Source: Paraburkholderia piptadeniae
GTDB lineage: Bacteria > Pseudomonadota > Gammaproteobacteria > Burkholderiales > Burkholderiaceae
Direction of reading: 5' to 3'
DNA: 64,000 nt
Assembly (NCBI RefSeq): GCF_900007165.1
Contig: NZ_CYGY02000052.1
Span: 45,968 to 109,967, forward strand
Below are positions 33,733 to 42,055 of the stretch, piece by piece (within the stretch, counting starts at the first letter, position 1; every line of letters begins with the position of its first letter). Both the position numbers and the translations under genes were made by a program. Under the pieces are notes generated by a model that saw only the letters and a program-made list of their open reading frames with translations, had not been told where the DNA came from and did not search any database.

Positions 33733-35066
33733 CTACTGTATTCCACCGCATGCCGAAGCAGACGTTGCCCGTCGCCGTGAAAGGCGAGGGCATCGAAATC
33801 ATCGATTCGACGGGCAAGCGTTACATCGACGCATCGGGCGGCGCGGCCGTTTCGTGCCTGGGCCACAGCAACCAGCGCGTGATCGACGCGATCAAGCGTC
33901 AGGCGCAGGCACTGCCGTACGCGCACACGTCGTTCTTCACGACTCAGCCTGCCGAGGAACTCGCGAGCTATCTCGTCGACCGCGCGCCGCAAGGGCTCGG
34001 GCACGTGTATTTCGTGTCGGGCGGCTCGGAGGCGATCGAGGCCGCGCTGAAGCTCGCACGCCAGTACTTCGTCGAAACGGGCGAGCCGCAGCGCCGCCAT
34101 ATCATCGCGCGACGCCAGAGCTATCACGGCAACACGCTTGGTGCGCTTGCGATCGGCGGCAATGCGTGGCGCCGCGAGCCTTTCCTGCCGCTGCTGATCG
34201 ACGCGCATCACGTGAGCCCGTGCTACGCGTATCGCGAGCAACGCGAGGACGAAACGGAAGAGCAGTTTGCGCAGCGTCTTGCCGACGAACTCGAGCAGAA
34301 GATTCTCGAACTCGGCTCGCAGACGGTCGCGGCGTTCGTCGCCGAAACGGTGGTCGGTGCGACGGCGGGCGCTGTGCCGCCCGTGCGCGAGTACTTCCGC
34401 AAGATTCGCGCGGTGTGCGACCGCTATGGCGTGCTGCTGATTCTCGATGAAATCATGTCGGGCATGGGCCGCACGGGCCATTTGTTCGCATGCGAAGAAG
34501 AGGGCGTGGCACCCGATCTGCTGACCATCGCGAAGGGGCTCGGCGCGGGTTATCAGCCGATCGGCGCGACGCTCGTGAGCGACAGGATATACAGCGCGAT
34601 CACGGGCGGCTCGGGCTTCTTCCAGCACGGCCACACGTATATCGGCCACGCGACGGCCTGCGCCGCCGCGCTCGAAGTGCAGCGCGTGATCGCCGACGAG
34701 CATCTGCTCGACAACGTGAAAGCGCGCGGCGAACAGCTGCGTTCGCTGCTGCGCGCGCACTATGCGCAGCATCCGTATGTCGGCGATATTCGCGGCCGGG
34801 GTCTGTTCGTCGGCGTCGAGATGGTGAAAGACCGCGCGACGAAAACGCCATTCGATGCGAAACTGAAGCTGCACGCCGCGATCAAACGCGAGGCGTTCCA
34901 GCGCGGGCTGATGGTGTATCCGATGGGCGGCACCGTCGACGGCAAGATCGGCGATCATGTGCTGCTCGCGCCGCCGTTCATCTGCACGCAGCGCGATATC
35001 GAGCAGATCGTCGGCCGCCTGACGGATGCGATCGAAGGCGCGTTTGCCGCGACGGGCGCTGCCTGA
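33729..35066 (+). CDS. Class III PLP-dependent aminotransferase
   Basis: A 445-residue class III (omega-type) aminotransferase. Seen are SGGSEAIEAALKLARQY (phosphate cup), YHGNTLGAL, the LILDEIMSGMGRTG PLP aspartate (residue 240) and Lys269 in LLTIAKGLGAG, which forms the internal aldimine. It is translationally coupled to the Ntn hydrolase, so it plausibly deaminates the amine released by that enzyme. The donor amine is not deducible. It is followed by a CMD-like protein 32 bases downstream. Confidence 0.92.
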   Translation: MTTVFHRMPKQTLPVAVKGEGIEIIDSTGKRYIDASGGAAVSCLGHSNQRVIDAIKRQAQALPYAHTSFFTTQPAEELASYLVDRAPQGLGHVYFVSGGSEAIEAALKLARQYFVETGEPQRRHIIARRQSYHGNTLGALAIGGNAWRREPFLPLLIDAHHVSPCYAYREQREDETEEQFAQRLADELEQKILELGSQTVAAFVAETVVGATAGAVPPVREYFRKIRAVCDRYGVLLILDEIMSGMGRTGHLFACEEEGVAPDLLTIAKGLGAGYQPIGATLVSDRIYSAITGGSGFFQHGHTYIGHATACAAALEVQRVIADEHLLDNVKARGEQLRSLLRAHYAQHPYVGDIRGRGLFVGVEMVKDRATKTPFDAKLKLHAAIKREAFQRGLMVYPMGGTVDGKIGDHVLLAPPFICTQRDIEQIVGRLTDAIEGAFAATGAA

Positions 35067-35098
35067 TACAACACGAACCCATTCTCGAAGAACTTGCG

Positions 35099-35653
35099 AT
35101 GACCAACCGTCTGCCACCTTTCGACGCCAACCAGGCGTCGCCCGAACAGAAAGCCGTGCTCGACGAAATCCTGTCGGGCCCGCGCGGCAATCTGAACGGT
35201 CCGTTTCTCGGCTGGATTCATAGCCCCGAACTCGCGCAGCACGCGCAGCGCCTCGGCGCGTTCTGCCGCTACAAGACGGGCCTGTCACTGCGTCTGTCGG
35301 AACTGGCGATTCTCATCACGGCGTCGCGCTGGCAGGCGCAGGCCGAGTGGTTCATCCACTATCCGATCGCCATCGACGCAGGCGTGCGCGCCGAAGACGC
35401 CGAGGCGATCCGGCAAGGCCGCGTGCCGTCGTTCGCCGATGCCGACGACGCGCTCATCTATGCGTTCACGACGGAGCTGTACGACGCGAAGCGCGTGTCG
35501 GACGCAACGTATGCGAAGGCCGTCGAGCGCTTCGGTCACGAGGTGACGATCAATCTCGTCGGGCTGCTCGGCTATTACGCGCTGGTCGCGATGACGCTCA
35601 ACGTATTCGGCATGCGCGCGCAAGGGCAGGACTCGCTGCCGTTTGCGGAATAA
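35099..35653 (+). CDS. Carboxymuconolactone decarboxylase-like (CMD/AhpD fold) protein
   Basis: A 184-residue CMD-family protein. The core is LSLRLSELAILITASRWQAQAEWFIHYPIA at about residues 60-90; it carries a Glu-x-x-x-His arrangement but no CxxC pair, so it is not an AhpD-type peroxidase. Members act as lactone decarboxylases or as hydrolase-like partners in aromatic or lactone breakdown. It is the last gene of the RpiR-linked operon, followed by a strong terminator. Confidence 0.82.
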   Translation: MTNRLPPFDANQASPEQKAVLDEILSGPRGNLNGPFLGWIHSPELAQHAQRLGAFCRYKTGLSLRLSELAILITASRWQAQAEWFIHYPIAIDAGVRAEDAEAIRQGRVPSFADADDALIYAFTTELYDAKRVSDATYAKAVERFGHEVTINLVGLLGYYALVAMTLNVFGMRAQGQDSLPFAE

Positions 35654-35703
35654 GCGTGACGCCTTGATCGTAACGGGCAGCAACGAACCGAATCGAACGT
35701 AGA

Positions 35704-35740
35704 AAGGCCCCGGCTGACGTTTCAGGTCAGCCGGGGCCTT
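35704..35740 (+). terminator. Terminator hairpin after the RpiR-linked operon
   Basis: Perfect 15-bp stem AAGGCCCCGGCTGAC / GTCAGCCGGGGCCTT with a 7-base loop, 50 bases past the stop. The A-rich 5' flank and T-containing 3' flank could let it serve both directions; the convergent DUF4148 gene ends 65 bases further on. Confidence 0.85.
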
Positions 35741-35805
35741 CGTCCATCTGGCGGCGCATGAATCATCACGCGCCGCAGCGTCACGACGTTGCGCCTGTTT
35801 TGCGC

Positions 35806-36099
35806 TTAGTTGCCGCGGAACGTCGAGAAGATGCGCTGCTCAACGCTCGGACGCGAACCCGATTGCGACGAGCCAGCCGTCACGCCGCCGACTTCCGACG
35901 ACTGCGACGACGCGCCGAATTGCGGCTTGGCCGTCGGGTACGACACGTCGTTCTGGTCGAGCGTGCCGTTTTGCTGCGCGGCGACCAGCTCGGCTTGAAC
36001 CTGAGCGCGCGTCACAGGGCCATTGGCTTGCTGCGCGAACGAGACGGCGGGAACGATCAGTGCCGATGCGACGACGACTGCGGAAAGAAGCGATTTCAT
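35806..36099 (-). CDS. DUF4148 secreted protein
   Basis: A 97-residue exported protein with a clear signal peptide (MKSLLSAVVVASALIVPAVSFA, cleavage before QQ) and the DUF4148 segment TRAQVQAELVAAQQNG, then a Ser/Gln-rich C-terminus. This family is strongly expanded in Burkholderia-type genomes and is thought to be periplasmic; its function is unknown. GGAGG lies eight bases upstream of the ATG at 36099. Confidence 0.88.
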   Translation of the reverse strand: MKSLLSAVVVASALIVPAVSFAQQANGPVTRAQVQAELVAAQQNGTLDQNDVSYPTAKPQFGASSQSSEVGGVTAGSSQSGSRPSVEQRIFSTFRGN

Positions 36100-36449
36100 A
36101 ATAACCTCCGAGAACATTGTTGATGGGTTCGGCTGGAATGCTGTGTTCCGAACCGTTGAACCCAGTGTATTTCCGCGGTGGTGATGAAAAAAGCGTCCGT
36201 TTGGATAAATATTCTTGCTTCGACTGAGATAATCCGCGCGCCGTTGCGCTTTCAAGGCGCACGAGTGCGCTTCACGGCAGCGCCACGGATATCCGCCTAT
36301 GATGAAGCTTCGGTCGACGCCTAAAGCCCACGCTTTCGGCGTGGCGCGCATGACCGGTGCTGAGGCCGCGGGATTCGGGCGAGACCGTCGCGGCAGGCAT
36401 CGTGGCTGGAGACGCGCTGCACGAAGCGGGCATGAGATGGGAGAGTCTG
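36100..36449. other. Divergent intergenic region between DUF4148 and OsmC genes
   Basis: 350 bases with both promoters; the left part is AT-rich (GATAAATATTC). I see no further gene. Confidence 0.3.
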
Positions 36450-36875
36450 ATGAAGCGCAAGGCATCAGCAGTCTGGCAGGGCGGTCTGCAGGACGGCAAG
36501 GGTTCGATCTCAACCGATAGCGGCGTCCTCAAGGACACGCAGTATTCGTTCTCGACGCGCTTCGAAAACGGCATCGGCACGAACCCCGAGGAGCTGATCG
36601 CGGCGGCACATGCGGGATGCTTTTCGATGGCGTTGTCGGCGGAACTCGGCAAGGCGAACATCAAACCCGAGCGCATCGCCACCACGGCGACGGTCACGCT
36701 CGACAAGGACGGCGGCGGCTTCGCGGTGACGGCCTCGCATCTCGATGTCGTCGTGAAGATTCCGGGCGGGGACAAGGCAGCGTTCGACAAGGCGGCCGCG
36801 GATGCCAAAGCGGGTTGCCCGATCTCGAAGGTATTGAACGCGACGATCACGATGGACGCGAAGCTCGAAACCTGA
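36450..36875 (+). CDS. OsmC-family peroxiredoxin
   Basis: A 141-residue OsmC-type thiol peroxidase that reduces organic hydroperoxides. The peroxidatic and resolving cysteines are Cys57 (AAHAGCFSMAL) and Cys123 (AKAGCPISKVL), and the N-terminal KRKASAVWQG block is typical of OsmC. GGAGAG lies just before ATG 36450; an upstream in-frame start at 36357 lacks a ribosome site. It is divergent from the DUF4148 gene with about 350 bases between them. Confidence 0.93.
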   Translation: MKRKASAVWQGGLQDGKGSISTDSGVLKDTQYSFSTRFENGIGTNPEELIAAAHAGCFSMALSAELGKANIKPERIATTATVTLDKDGGGFAVTASHLDVVVKIPGGDKAAFDKAAADAKAGCPISKVLNATITMDAKLET

Positions 36876-37017
36876 GCGTTCGCGGCGCGCAACAAAGCGT
36901 TCTTTTGCTTGAAAGAGGCTGCGCGCCGCATGCTTGCCAGCTTCGCGCGTGCGCGCCAGTCCTGCTTGCGCGAAGCGGCTCATCCGCGGTTTCACCTCAG
37001 CCCTCGACGGAGCGGCC

Positions 37018-37863
37018 ATGACATCACAGGCAGACAAGGCGCGTGCATTTCGTGCGCTGCACGAGGCGAGCGATCCGTTCGTCATTCCCAATCCGTGGGA
37101 CATCGGTTCCGCGCGTCTGCTCGAAGCGCTCGGCTTCAAGGCGCTCGCGACGACGAGCGCGGGCTACGCGTTTTCACGCGGCCTGCCGGATAACGCGGTA
37201 GGCCGCGAGCAGATGATCCGGCATCTCGCCGATCTCGCGCCGGCGACGAATCTGCCCGTCAGCGCGGACCTCGAAAACGGCTTCGGCGACGCGCCGGAAG
37301 ACGCCGCCGAGACGATTCGCCAGGCGGCAGCGGCGGGCGTGGTAGGCGGCTCGATCGAAGACGCGACGGGGCGCGCCGGCGATCCCATTTACGCACACGG
37401 CCTCGCTGTGGAACGCGTACGCGCAGCCGTCGAGGCGGCGCGCGCTCTTCCGTTTCCATTCACGCTGACGGCGCGCGCGGAAAACTATCTCGTGGGCCGC
37501 CCCGATCTCGCGGACACGATACGCCGCCTGCAAGCGTTCCAGGAAGCGGGCGCCGACGTGCTCTACGCGCCCGGCCTCAAGACGCGCGAGGACATCGCCG
37601 CCGTGGTCAGTTCCGTCGACCGGCCCGTCAACGTGCTGATGGGCATGGCGGGCATGCCGTTTTCCGTCGAGGAGCTCGCGCAGATGGGCGTCAAGCGGAT
37701 CAGCGTGGGCGGGGCGCTCGCGCGCGCGGCGCTGGGCGCGATGATGCGCGCGGCGAAGGAAATGCTCGAGCGCGGCACGTTCACGTACACCAGCGAAGCG
37801 GCGACGATGAAGGAAATTACCGATCTGTTCGCTTCCGTGCGCAAGCCCGATCAAGCCGACTAA
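37018..37863 (+). CDS. Isocitrate lyase/PEP mutase superfamily C-C lyase
   Basis: A 281-residue member of the PEPM/ICL superfamily. Motifs are VIPNPWDIGSARLLEALGFKALATTSAG at the N-terminus, metal-binding VSADLENGFG (Asp and Glu), SIEDATGR, and LTARAENYLVGRPDL. It lacks the KKCGH-type loop of true isocitrate lyase, so it may be a 2-methylisocitrate lyase-like, oxaloacetate-cleaving or carboxyphosphonoenolpyruvate-type enzyme. GACGGAG precedes ATG 37018. It is followed after about 80 bases by the TetR gene. Confidence 0.85.
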   Translation: MTSQADKARAFRALHEASDPFVIPNPWDIGSARLLEALGFKALATTSAGYAFSRGLPDNAVGREQMIRHLADLAPATNLPVSADLENGFGDAPEDAAETIRQAAAAGVVGGSIEDATGRAGDPIYAHGLAVERVRAAVEAARALPFPFTLTARAENYLVGRPDLADTIRRLQAFQEAGADVLYAPGLKTREDIAAVVSSVDRPVNVLMGMAGMPFSVEELAQMGVKRISVGGALARAALGAMMRAAKEMLERGTFTYTSEAATMKEITDLFASVRKPDQAD

Positions 37864-37916
37864 CAGAATTGAAAGGACTGAAGCCACGCCCGCTGCGTGG
37901 TTTTGCCTTGAATTCT

Positions 37917-37930
37917 TGAATGTCCGGTCA
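37917..37930. promoter_or_regulatory. Probable TetR operator, copy A (before the regulator gene)
   Basis: TGAATGTCCGGTCA, an imperfect palindrome fitting the shared pattern TGAANGNNCNGTCA with the site at 38608-38621. It lies 13 bases before the TetR start. Confidence 0.55.
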
Positions 37931-37943
37931 TAAACTCGACTGC

Positions 37944-38588
37944 ATGAGCGATAACACTGCATCCCGGCGCGCGTCCGGCGCCACCAGGGACGCGAAGCCC
38001 GACGTCGTCGGTGCGCGCGGCCGTCCACGCGAATTCGACACCGACACGGTGCTTGCCGAGGCGAGCAAGGTGTTCTGGCGCCGCGGCTTTCACGCGACGT
38101 CCGTCGACGATCTCTGCCACGCGACGGGCGTGCTGCGCGGCAGCCTGTACGGCGTATTCGGCGACAAGCACGGGATCATGATGGCGGCGCTCGACCATTA
38201 CGCGGAAAAGGCCATTTCCGGTCTCGTCGAGCGTCTGAACGCGAATGTGCCGCCCGAAGCGGCCGTGCGCAACGCGCTGCTGCACCATGCGCGCATCTCG
38301 TCGACGCTCACGGGCTGCTTCATCACGAACAGCACGCTCGAATTGCAGCCCGAAGACGAGGCGCTGCACGCGAAAATCCGCGCGATCCAGCGGCGCGTCG
38401 TCACGCTGCTCGCGGCGGCCGTCATTCGCGGGCAGGCGGCGGGCGTGTTCAATGGCGATCTCGACGAAAAGGCGGTCGCCGATTTCCTGCTGTGCATCAC
38501 GCAGGGCTTGCGCGTGCTGGGCAAATGCAAGCGCAAGGAAGACGAGCTGAAAGCAATCGTCGACATTGCGATGCGCGCGCTGACTTGA
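37944..38588 (+). CDS. TetR-family transcriptional regulator
   Basis: A 214-residue TetR repressor. The helix-turn-helix is at about residues 30-75 (TVLAEASKVFWRRGFHATSVDDLCHATGVLRGSLYGVFGDK) and the ligand-binding helices follow, with two cysteines in the core (SSTLTGCFITN, FLLCITQG). ATG 37944 is chosen because it places the upstream palindrome eight bases before the start, matching the layout of the efflux gene; an ATG at 37920 lies inside the palindrome. Neither has a good ribosome site. It is the likely repressor of the adjacent MFS pump. Confidence 0.88.
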   Translation: MSDNTASRRASGATRDAKPDVVGARGRPREFDTDTVLAEASKVFWRRGFHATSVDDLCHATGVLRGSLYGVFGDKHGIMMAALDHYAEKAISGLVERLNANVPPEAAVRNALLHHARISSTLTGCFITNSTLELQPEDEALHAKIRAIQRRVVTLLAAAVIRGQAAGVFNGDLDEKAVADFLLCITQGLRVLGKCKRKEDELKAIVDIAMRALT

Positions 38589-38607
38589 AATTTTTTTGCC
38601 GAATTTT

Positions 38608-38621
38608 TGAACGATCAGTCA
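38608..38621. promoter_or_regulatory. Probable TetR operator, copy B (before the efflux gene)
   Basis: TGAACGATCAGTCA, arms TGA/TCA around a central GATC; with its flanks (38607-38626) it matches the copy upstream of the TetR gene in 14 of 20 positions. Confidence 0.6.
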
Positions 38622-38635
38622 TGAATGAGACATGC

Positions 38636-40117
38636 ATGAAGAGAGCCGGTGTGTGCCAGCACGCCGGAAAAGCCGCATCGCATGCCGATGCGCCAGTGCA
38701 TCAGCGCTTCGAACGGCAGGGGCTCGCGCTGACTGTGCTCTTCGTCGGCGCGTTTCTCGCGCCGCTCGACTATTTCATCGTCAATCTCGCGCTGCCCGCG
38801 ATCCACACGGGCCTGAACGCGACCGACGCGCAGTTGCAGCTGATCGTGTCCGCCTATGCATCGGCGTATGCGGTGCTGTTGATCACGGGCGGCCGTCTCG
38901 GCGATCTGTTCGGCCGGCGGCGCATGTTCATGACGGGGATGGCGGGCTTCGTCGTCGCGTCCGCGCTGTGCGGCTTTGCGCCCAACGGGCATGTGCTCGT
39001 GATCGCGCGCATCGTGCAGGGCATGGCCGCGTCCGTGATGGCGCCGCAGGTGCTGGCCACCGTGCGCGCTGTCGTGCCGCTTCATCAGCAAACGCGTGTG
39101 ATGGGCTTCTACGGCTTTGTATTCGGGCTTGCGTCGATCGTCGGGCAACTGGGCGGCGGGGTGCTGATTACCTATCAGCCGTTCGGCCTCGACTGGCGCG
39201 CGATCTTTCTGATCAATATTCCCGTCGGCCTGTTGGCGTTCGTCGGCGCGTGGAAGTTCGTGCCGGAGAATCAGCCCGAAACGCGCGACAGCGTCGACCT
39301 GAAGGGCGTGGCGTTGCTGTCGCTGGTGCTGATCCTGCTGATCTATCCGATGACGCATGGCCGCGAAGCCGGCTGGCCGTGGTGGACCTTCGCGATGTTC
39401 GCGCTCGCCGTGCCCGCGCTTGCCGCGTTCGTCGCCATCGAGCGGCAGGTCGAGCGCAAGGGCGGCAGCCCGCTGGTCGATCTGCAACTGTTCCGCAATC
39501 CCGCGTTCTCGACGGGTCTGGTGATCGCGTTCCTGTTCTATTGCAACAGCGCGTTCTTTCTCACGTATGGCATCTATCTGCAGACGGGCTTGCACTGGAC
39601 GCCGCTGCAATCCGGTATCGCGATCATGCCGTTCGCGCTCGGTTTCGTCGCCGGACCGCTGACGTCGCCTGCCGTCGTGCGGCGCATCGGCGCGCATGTG
39701 CTGACGCTCGGCTTCGCGATGATGGCCCTCGGCTTTTCGCTGACCGGCTGGGCCTCGACGCACGCGGCGCTCGGCACGCTGTTCTACGGCGGGCTCGTGT
39801 TCGCGGGAGTCGGCCAGGGGCTCGTGCTGCCGTCGATCATGCGCATCGTGCTCGGCGAAGTCGAACCGGCGAAGGCGGGACTCGCATCGGGTGTCGTCAC
39901 GTCGACGCTTCAGATAGGCTCTGCGTTCGGCACGGCTGCCATCAGTGGCGCGTTCTTCGGCGCGCTGTCCGCGCAGGCGTCGGCGGCAGGCTATGCGTAT
40001 GCGTTCCAGCGCAGCCTCGCGATCAACGCGGTGTTGATGGTGGTCTGCATCGTCCTGAGCGTGACGCTCGTCCGGCATCAGCAAGTTGCTCATCGGCGCG
40101 CGATAAAGGTCGTTTAA
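38636..40117 (+). CDS. DHA2-type MFS efflux transporter under TetR control
   Basis: A 493-residue major facilitator of the drug:H+ antiporter type with about 14 membrane segments. Visible are FLAPLDYFIVNLALPAI (motif D1), GGRLGDLFGRRRMF (motif A) and RIVQGMAASVMAPQVLA. The start is uncertain: ATG 38621 touches the palindromic operator, whereas ATG 38636 has the same operator spacing as the TetR gene. An N-terminal leader with Cys and His residues precedes the first helix. It probably exports a toxic or signalling compound sensed by the neighbouring TetR protein. Confidence 0.9.
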   Translation: MKRAGVCQHAGKAASHADAPVHQRFERQGLALTVLFVGAFLAPLDYFIVNLALPAIHTGLNATDAQLQLIVSAYASAYAVLLITGGRLGDLFGRRRMFMTGMAGFVVASALCGFAPNGHVLVIARIVQGMAASVMAPQVLATVRAVVPLHQQTRVMGFYGFVFGLASIVGQLGGGVLITYQPFGLDWRAIFLINIPVGLLAFVGAWKFVPENQPETRDSVDLKGVALLSLVLILLIYPMTHGREAGWPWWTFAMFALAVPALAAFVAIERQVERKGGSPLVDLQLFRNPAFSTGLVIAFLFYCNSAFFLTYGIYLQTGLHWTPLQSGIAIMPFALGFVAGPLTSPAVVRRIGAHVLTLGFAMMALGFSLTGWASTHAALGTLFYGGLVFAGVGQGLVLPSIMRIVLGEVEPAKAGLASGVVTSTLQIGSAFGTAAISGAFFGALSAQASAAGYAYAFQRSLAINAVLMVVCIVLSVTLVRHQQVAHRRAIKVV

Positions 40118-40702
40118 AGACTGCTGTAAGCCGTTTTAGCGGCGCATAAAATTCCGCTTAGGGAAAATCCCGAGCCGCCGGATATTCGCGCATATTTGCA
40201 TTGGCGCCGAACAAAAGCGCGTTGATATATCAACTGATATCGTTTTCGGCGCGTACAGTCATACCATTTCAATTCATTACATGGCGCATCGCAACCGATT
40301 TTCTTGTTCAACGGTGATGCGATTATTCATTGGTGGCGTCGATTTTCTCCGCCGCCAATCTTTTAAATTCGCGTTAACGCTGAGAATGTCATCGTTATGA
40401 CAGGCGTGGTCGGGCGTATTTACGCATACCTGGTACGATCGGTCTAAACTGCCTGCCGCAATGTGCTGCGTAACAGCATGAGGCCTTCTGCCGCAGTCGA
40501 TTCGGACGCTAAACAACAATGAACGAACGTTCGGGATATAAGTCGATTTATTGCCGGTTGAATGAAAACGCTTCCAAGAAAAAATACTTGCTGCCGAAAT
40601 ATTCAATTGTTAATCTTCGTCCACACTTATTAATTCGTTGGACTGCGGTGCGTTTATGGCAGTGAATTTTCAGCCAGCCTAATTCTTATATCGGGGACAT
40701 CC
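40118..40702. other. Long AT-richer non-coding region with nested inverted repeats
   Basis: 585 bases with clearly lower GC than the flanks and no credible gene; an open frame on the minus strand (40277-40606) has no family signal. It contains a perfect 14-bp palindrome GTTGATATATCAAC (40221-40234) lying between GCGCCGAA (40204-40211) and TTCGGCGC (40245-40252), and a second palindrome CGAACGTTCG at 40524-40533. It could hold an sRNA or a complex promoter for the YodC-like gene. Confidence 0.5.
40204..40252. repeat. Nested inverted repeat (potential cruciform or RNA hairpin)
   Basis: Outer arms GCGCCGAA and TTCGGCGC, inner perfect palindrome GTTGATATATCAAC. Confidence 0.7.
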
Positions 40703-40981
40703 ATGCTGACTGCTACTTACGGCGCATTTGATACGACGCAAACAGTGCAATTCAATGTCGGTGACGTGGTGACGCTCAAAACGGGCGGCTCGCGCATGAC
40801 CGTGACCTATATCGGCCAGGTCGCAGGGGAAGCGGGGGAACGGCTCGTCTGCCAATGGTTCGACGATCAGGGCGAACTGCGTCAGGAAACCTTCGCGCAG
40901 GATAACGTGCGGCGCCAGCCGCGCTCGATTCCCGCGGGATCGGTGCTTCAGCACAAGTTCATCAGCGTCGTGATGCGCTGA
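40703..40981 (+). CDS. YodC-family (DUF2158) protein
   Basis: A 92-residue protein with the DUF2158 core: FNVGDVVTLKTGGSRMTV at about residues 17-35 and ERLVCQWFDDQGELRQETF at about 48-67. Family members are small soluble proteins of unknown function. ATG 40703 follows a GGGGA sequence. It is preceded by an unusually long non-coding region and followed by a hairpin terminator. Confidence 0.82.
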   Translation: MLTATYGAFDTTQTVQFNVGDVVTLKTGGSRMTVTYIGQVAGEAGERLVCQWFDDQGELRQETFAQDNVRRQPRSIPAGSVLQHKFISVVMR

Positions 40982-40985
40982 AAAC

Positions 40986-41012
40986 AAAGGCGCGCTCGAG
41001 CGGCGCGCCTTT
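40986..41012. terminator. Hairpin between convergent YodC-like and LysE genes
   Basis: Perfect 10-bp stem AAAGGCGCGC / GCGCGCCTTT with a 7-base loop; T and A tracts on the two sides make it suitable for both directions. Confidence 0.8.
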
Positions 41013-41088
41013 GCATTCGGTCTCTATTGCGTGCCGGGCCTTCGCGCCCGGCACGTTTCGTTAACGCCATTTGATTGGCGCCATTCGA

Positions 41089-41721
41089 TTAGCGCCGCGC
41101 TTGCGTCGCCATTCTCACGGCGAGGCCCGCGAGCACCGTGCCCATCAGCCAGCGCTGAATGACGAGCCATGTCGGCTTGCGCGTGAGAAACCCGGCAATC
41201 GATCCCGCCGTGATCGCGACGGTCGAATTCACTGAAATGCTCAACACGATCTGAATGGCGCCGAATATCAGCGACTGTCCGAGCACACTGCCTTGTTGCG
41301 GATCGATGAACTGCGGCAGCAGCGACAGATACAGCACCGCGATCTTCGGGTTCAGCAGATTCGTGATGAAGCCCATCGTGAAGAGCTTGCGCGGGCTGTC
41401 GGCGGGCAGGTCGCGCACCTGGAAAGGCGAGCGGCCGCCCGGCTTGACGGTCTGCCATGCGAGATACAGCAGATACAGCGCGCCGCCGAAACGCAGCGCG
41501 TCGTACGCGAACGGCACCGCGAGCAGCAGCGCCGTGATGCCGAATGCAGCGCAGAACATATAGAACACGAAGCCGAGCGCGACGCCGCCGAGCGAAATCA
41601 GACCGGCTGTGCGGCCCTGGCTGATCGAGCGCGAGACCAGATAGATCATGTTGGGCCCCGGCGTGAGCGCCATGCCGAGCGCGACGACGGCGAATGCAAG
41701 CAGATGCGTGGTTTGAGGCAT
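41089..41721 (-). CDS. LysE/RhtB-family amino-acid exporter
   Basis: A 210-residue inner-membrane transporter of the LysE/RhtB family with about six membrane segments. Seen are the N-terminal LGMALTPGPNMIYLVSRS signature, the GGALYLLYLAWQ segment and GFITNLLNPKIAVLYLSLLPQF. GGAG precedes the ATG at 41721 by eight bases. No Lrp or LysR regulator is adjacent. The exported compound (an amino acid or homoserine lactone-like molecule) is not predictable. Confidence 0.9.
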   Translation of the reverse strand: MPQTTHLLAFAVVALGMALTPGPNMIYLVSRSISQGRTAGLISLGGVALGFVFYMFCAAFGITALLLAVPFAYDALRFGGALYLLYLAWQTVKPGGRSPFQVRDLPADSPRKLFTMGFITNLLNPKIAVLYLSLLPQFIDPQQGSVLGQSLIFGAIQIVLSISVNSTVAITAGSIAGFLTRKPTWLVIQRWLMGTVLAGLAVRMATQARR

Positions 41722-42055
41722 TGCGTAGGCTCCGTGTGTGGAAAGAGCAGGAAAGAGCGATCGGCGGATCGTGACAAGAGGCCCGGGCCGTGGTGGAACG
41801 CGAGCGTGCTCGTGGTTCGCGTTCCCCGGTGGTGGCCCACCTCGATCGAGCGCCAGTTGCGCGAACGCATCATTGTTCCGCGCGGGGCAAGCGCATGCCA
41901 GAGACAGAATCGGCGCGGGTTGTCGATACACTTGAGCGCGTGAGCGCGTCAGTTGCAGCAGCGTGCGGGTGATGCGCTCGCGCTGACGCACCGGGTGCCA
42001 CGCGAGCGCGAAACGTGAACCGCGCCCAGGCGCAGTCGACCACGGTCAACCGGGG
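41722..42055. other. Intergenic region between LysE-type and epoxide hydrolase genes
   Basis: 334 bases upstream of the exporter gene. It contains closely spaced GGTCAACC direct repeats at about 42045-42061. The LysE frame stays open upstream, but those residues show no family match. Confidence 0.3.

Noticed and set aside
40277-40606. 109-codon minus-strand frame in the AT-richer intergenic region
   Set aside because: No ribosome site, no family similarity and non-coding-like codon use.
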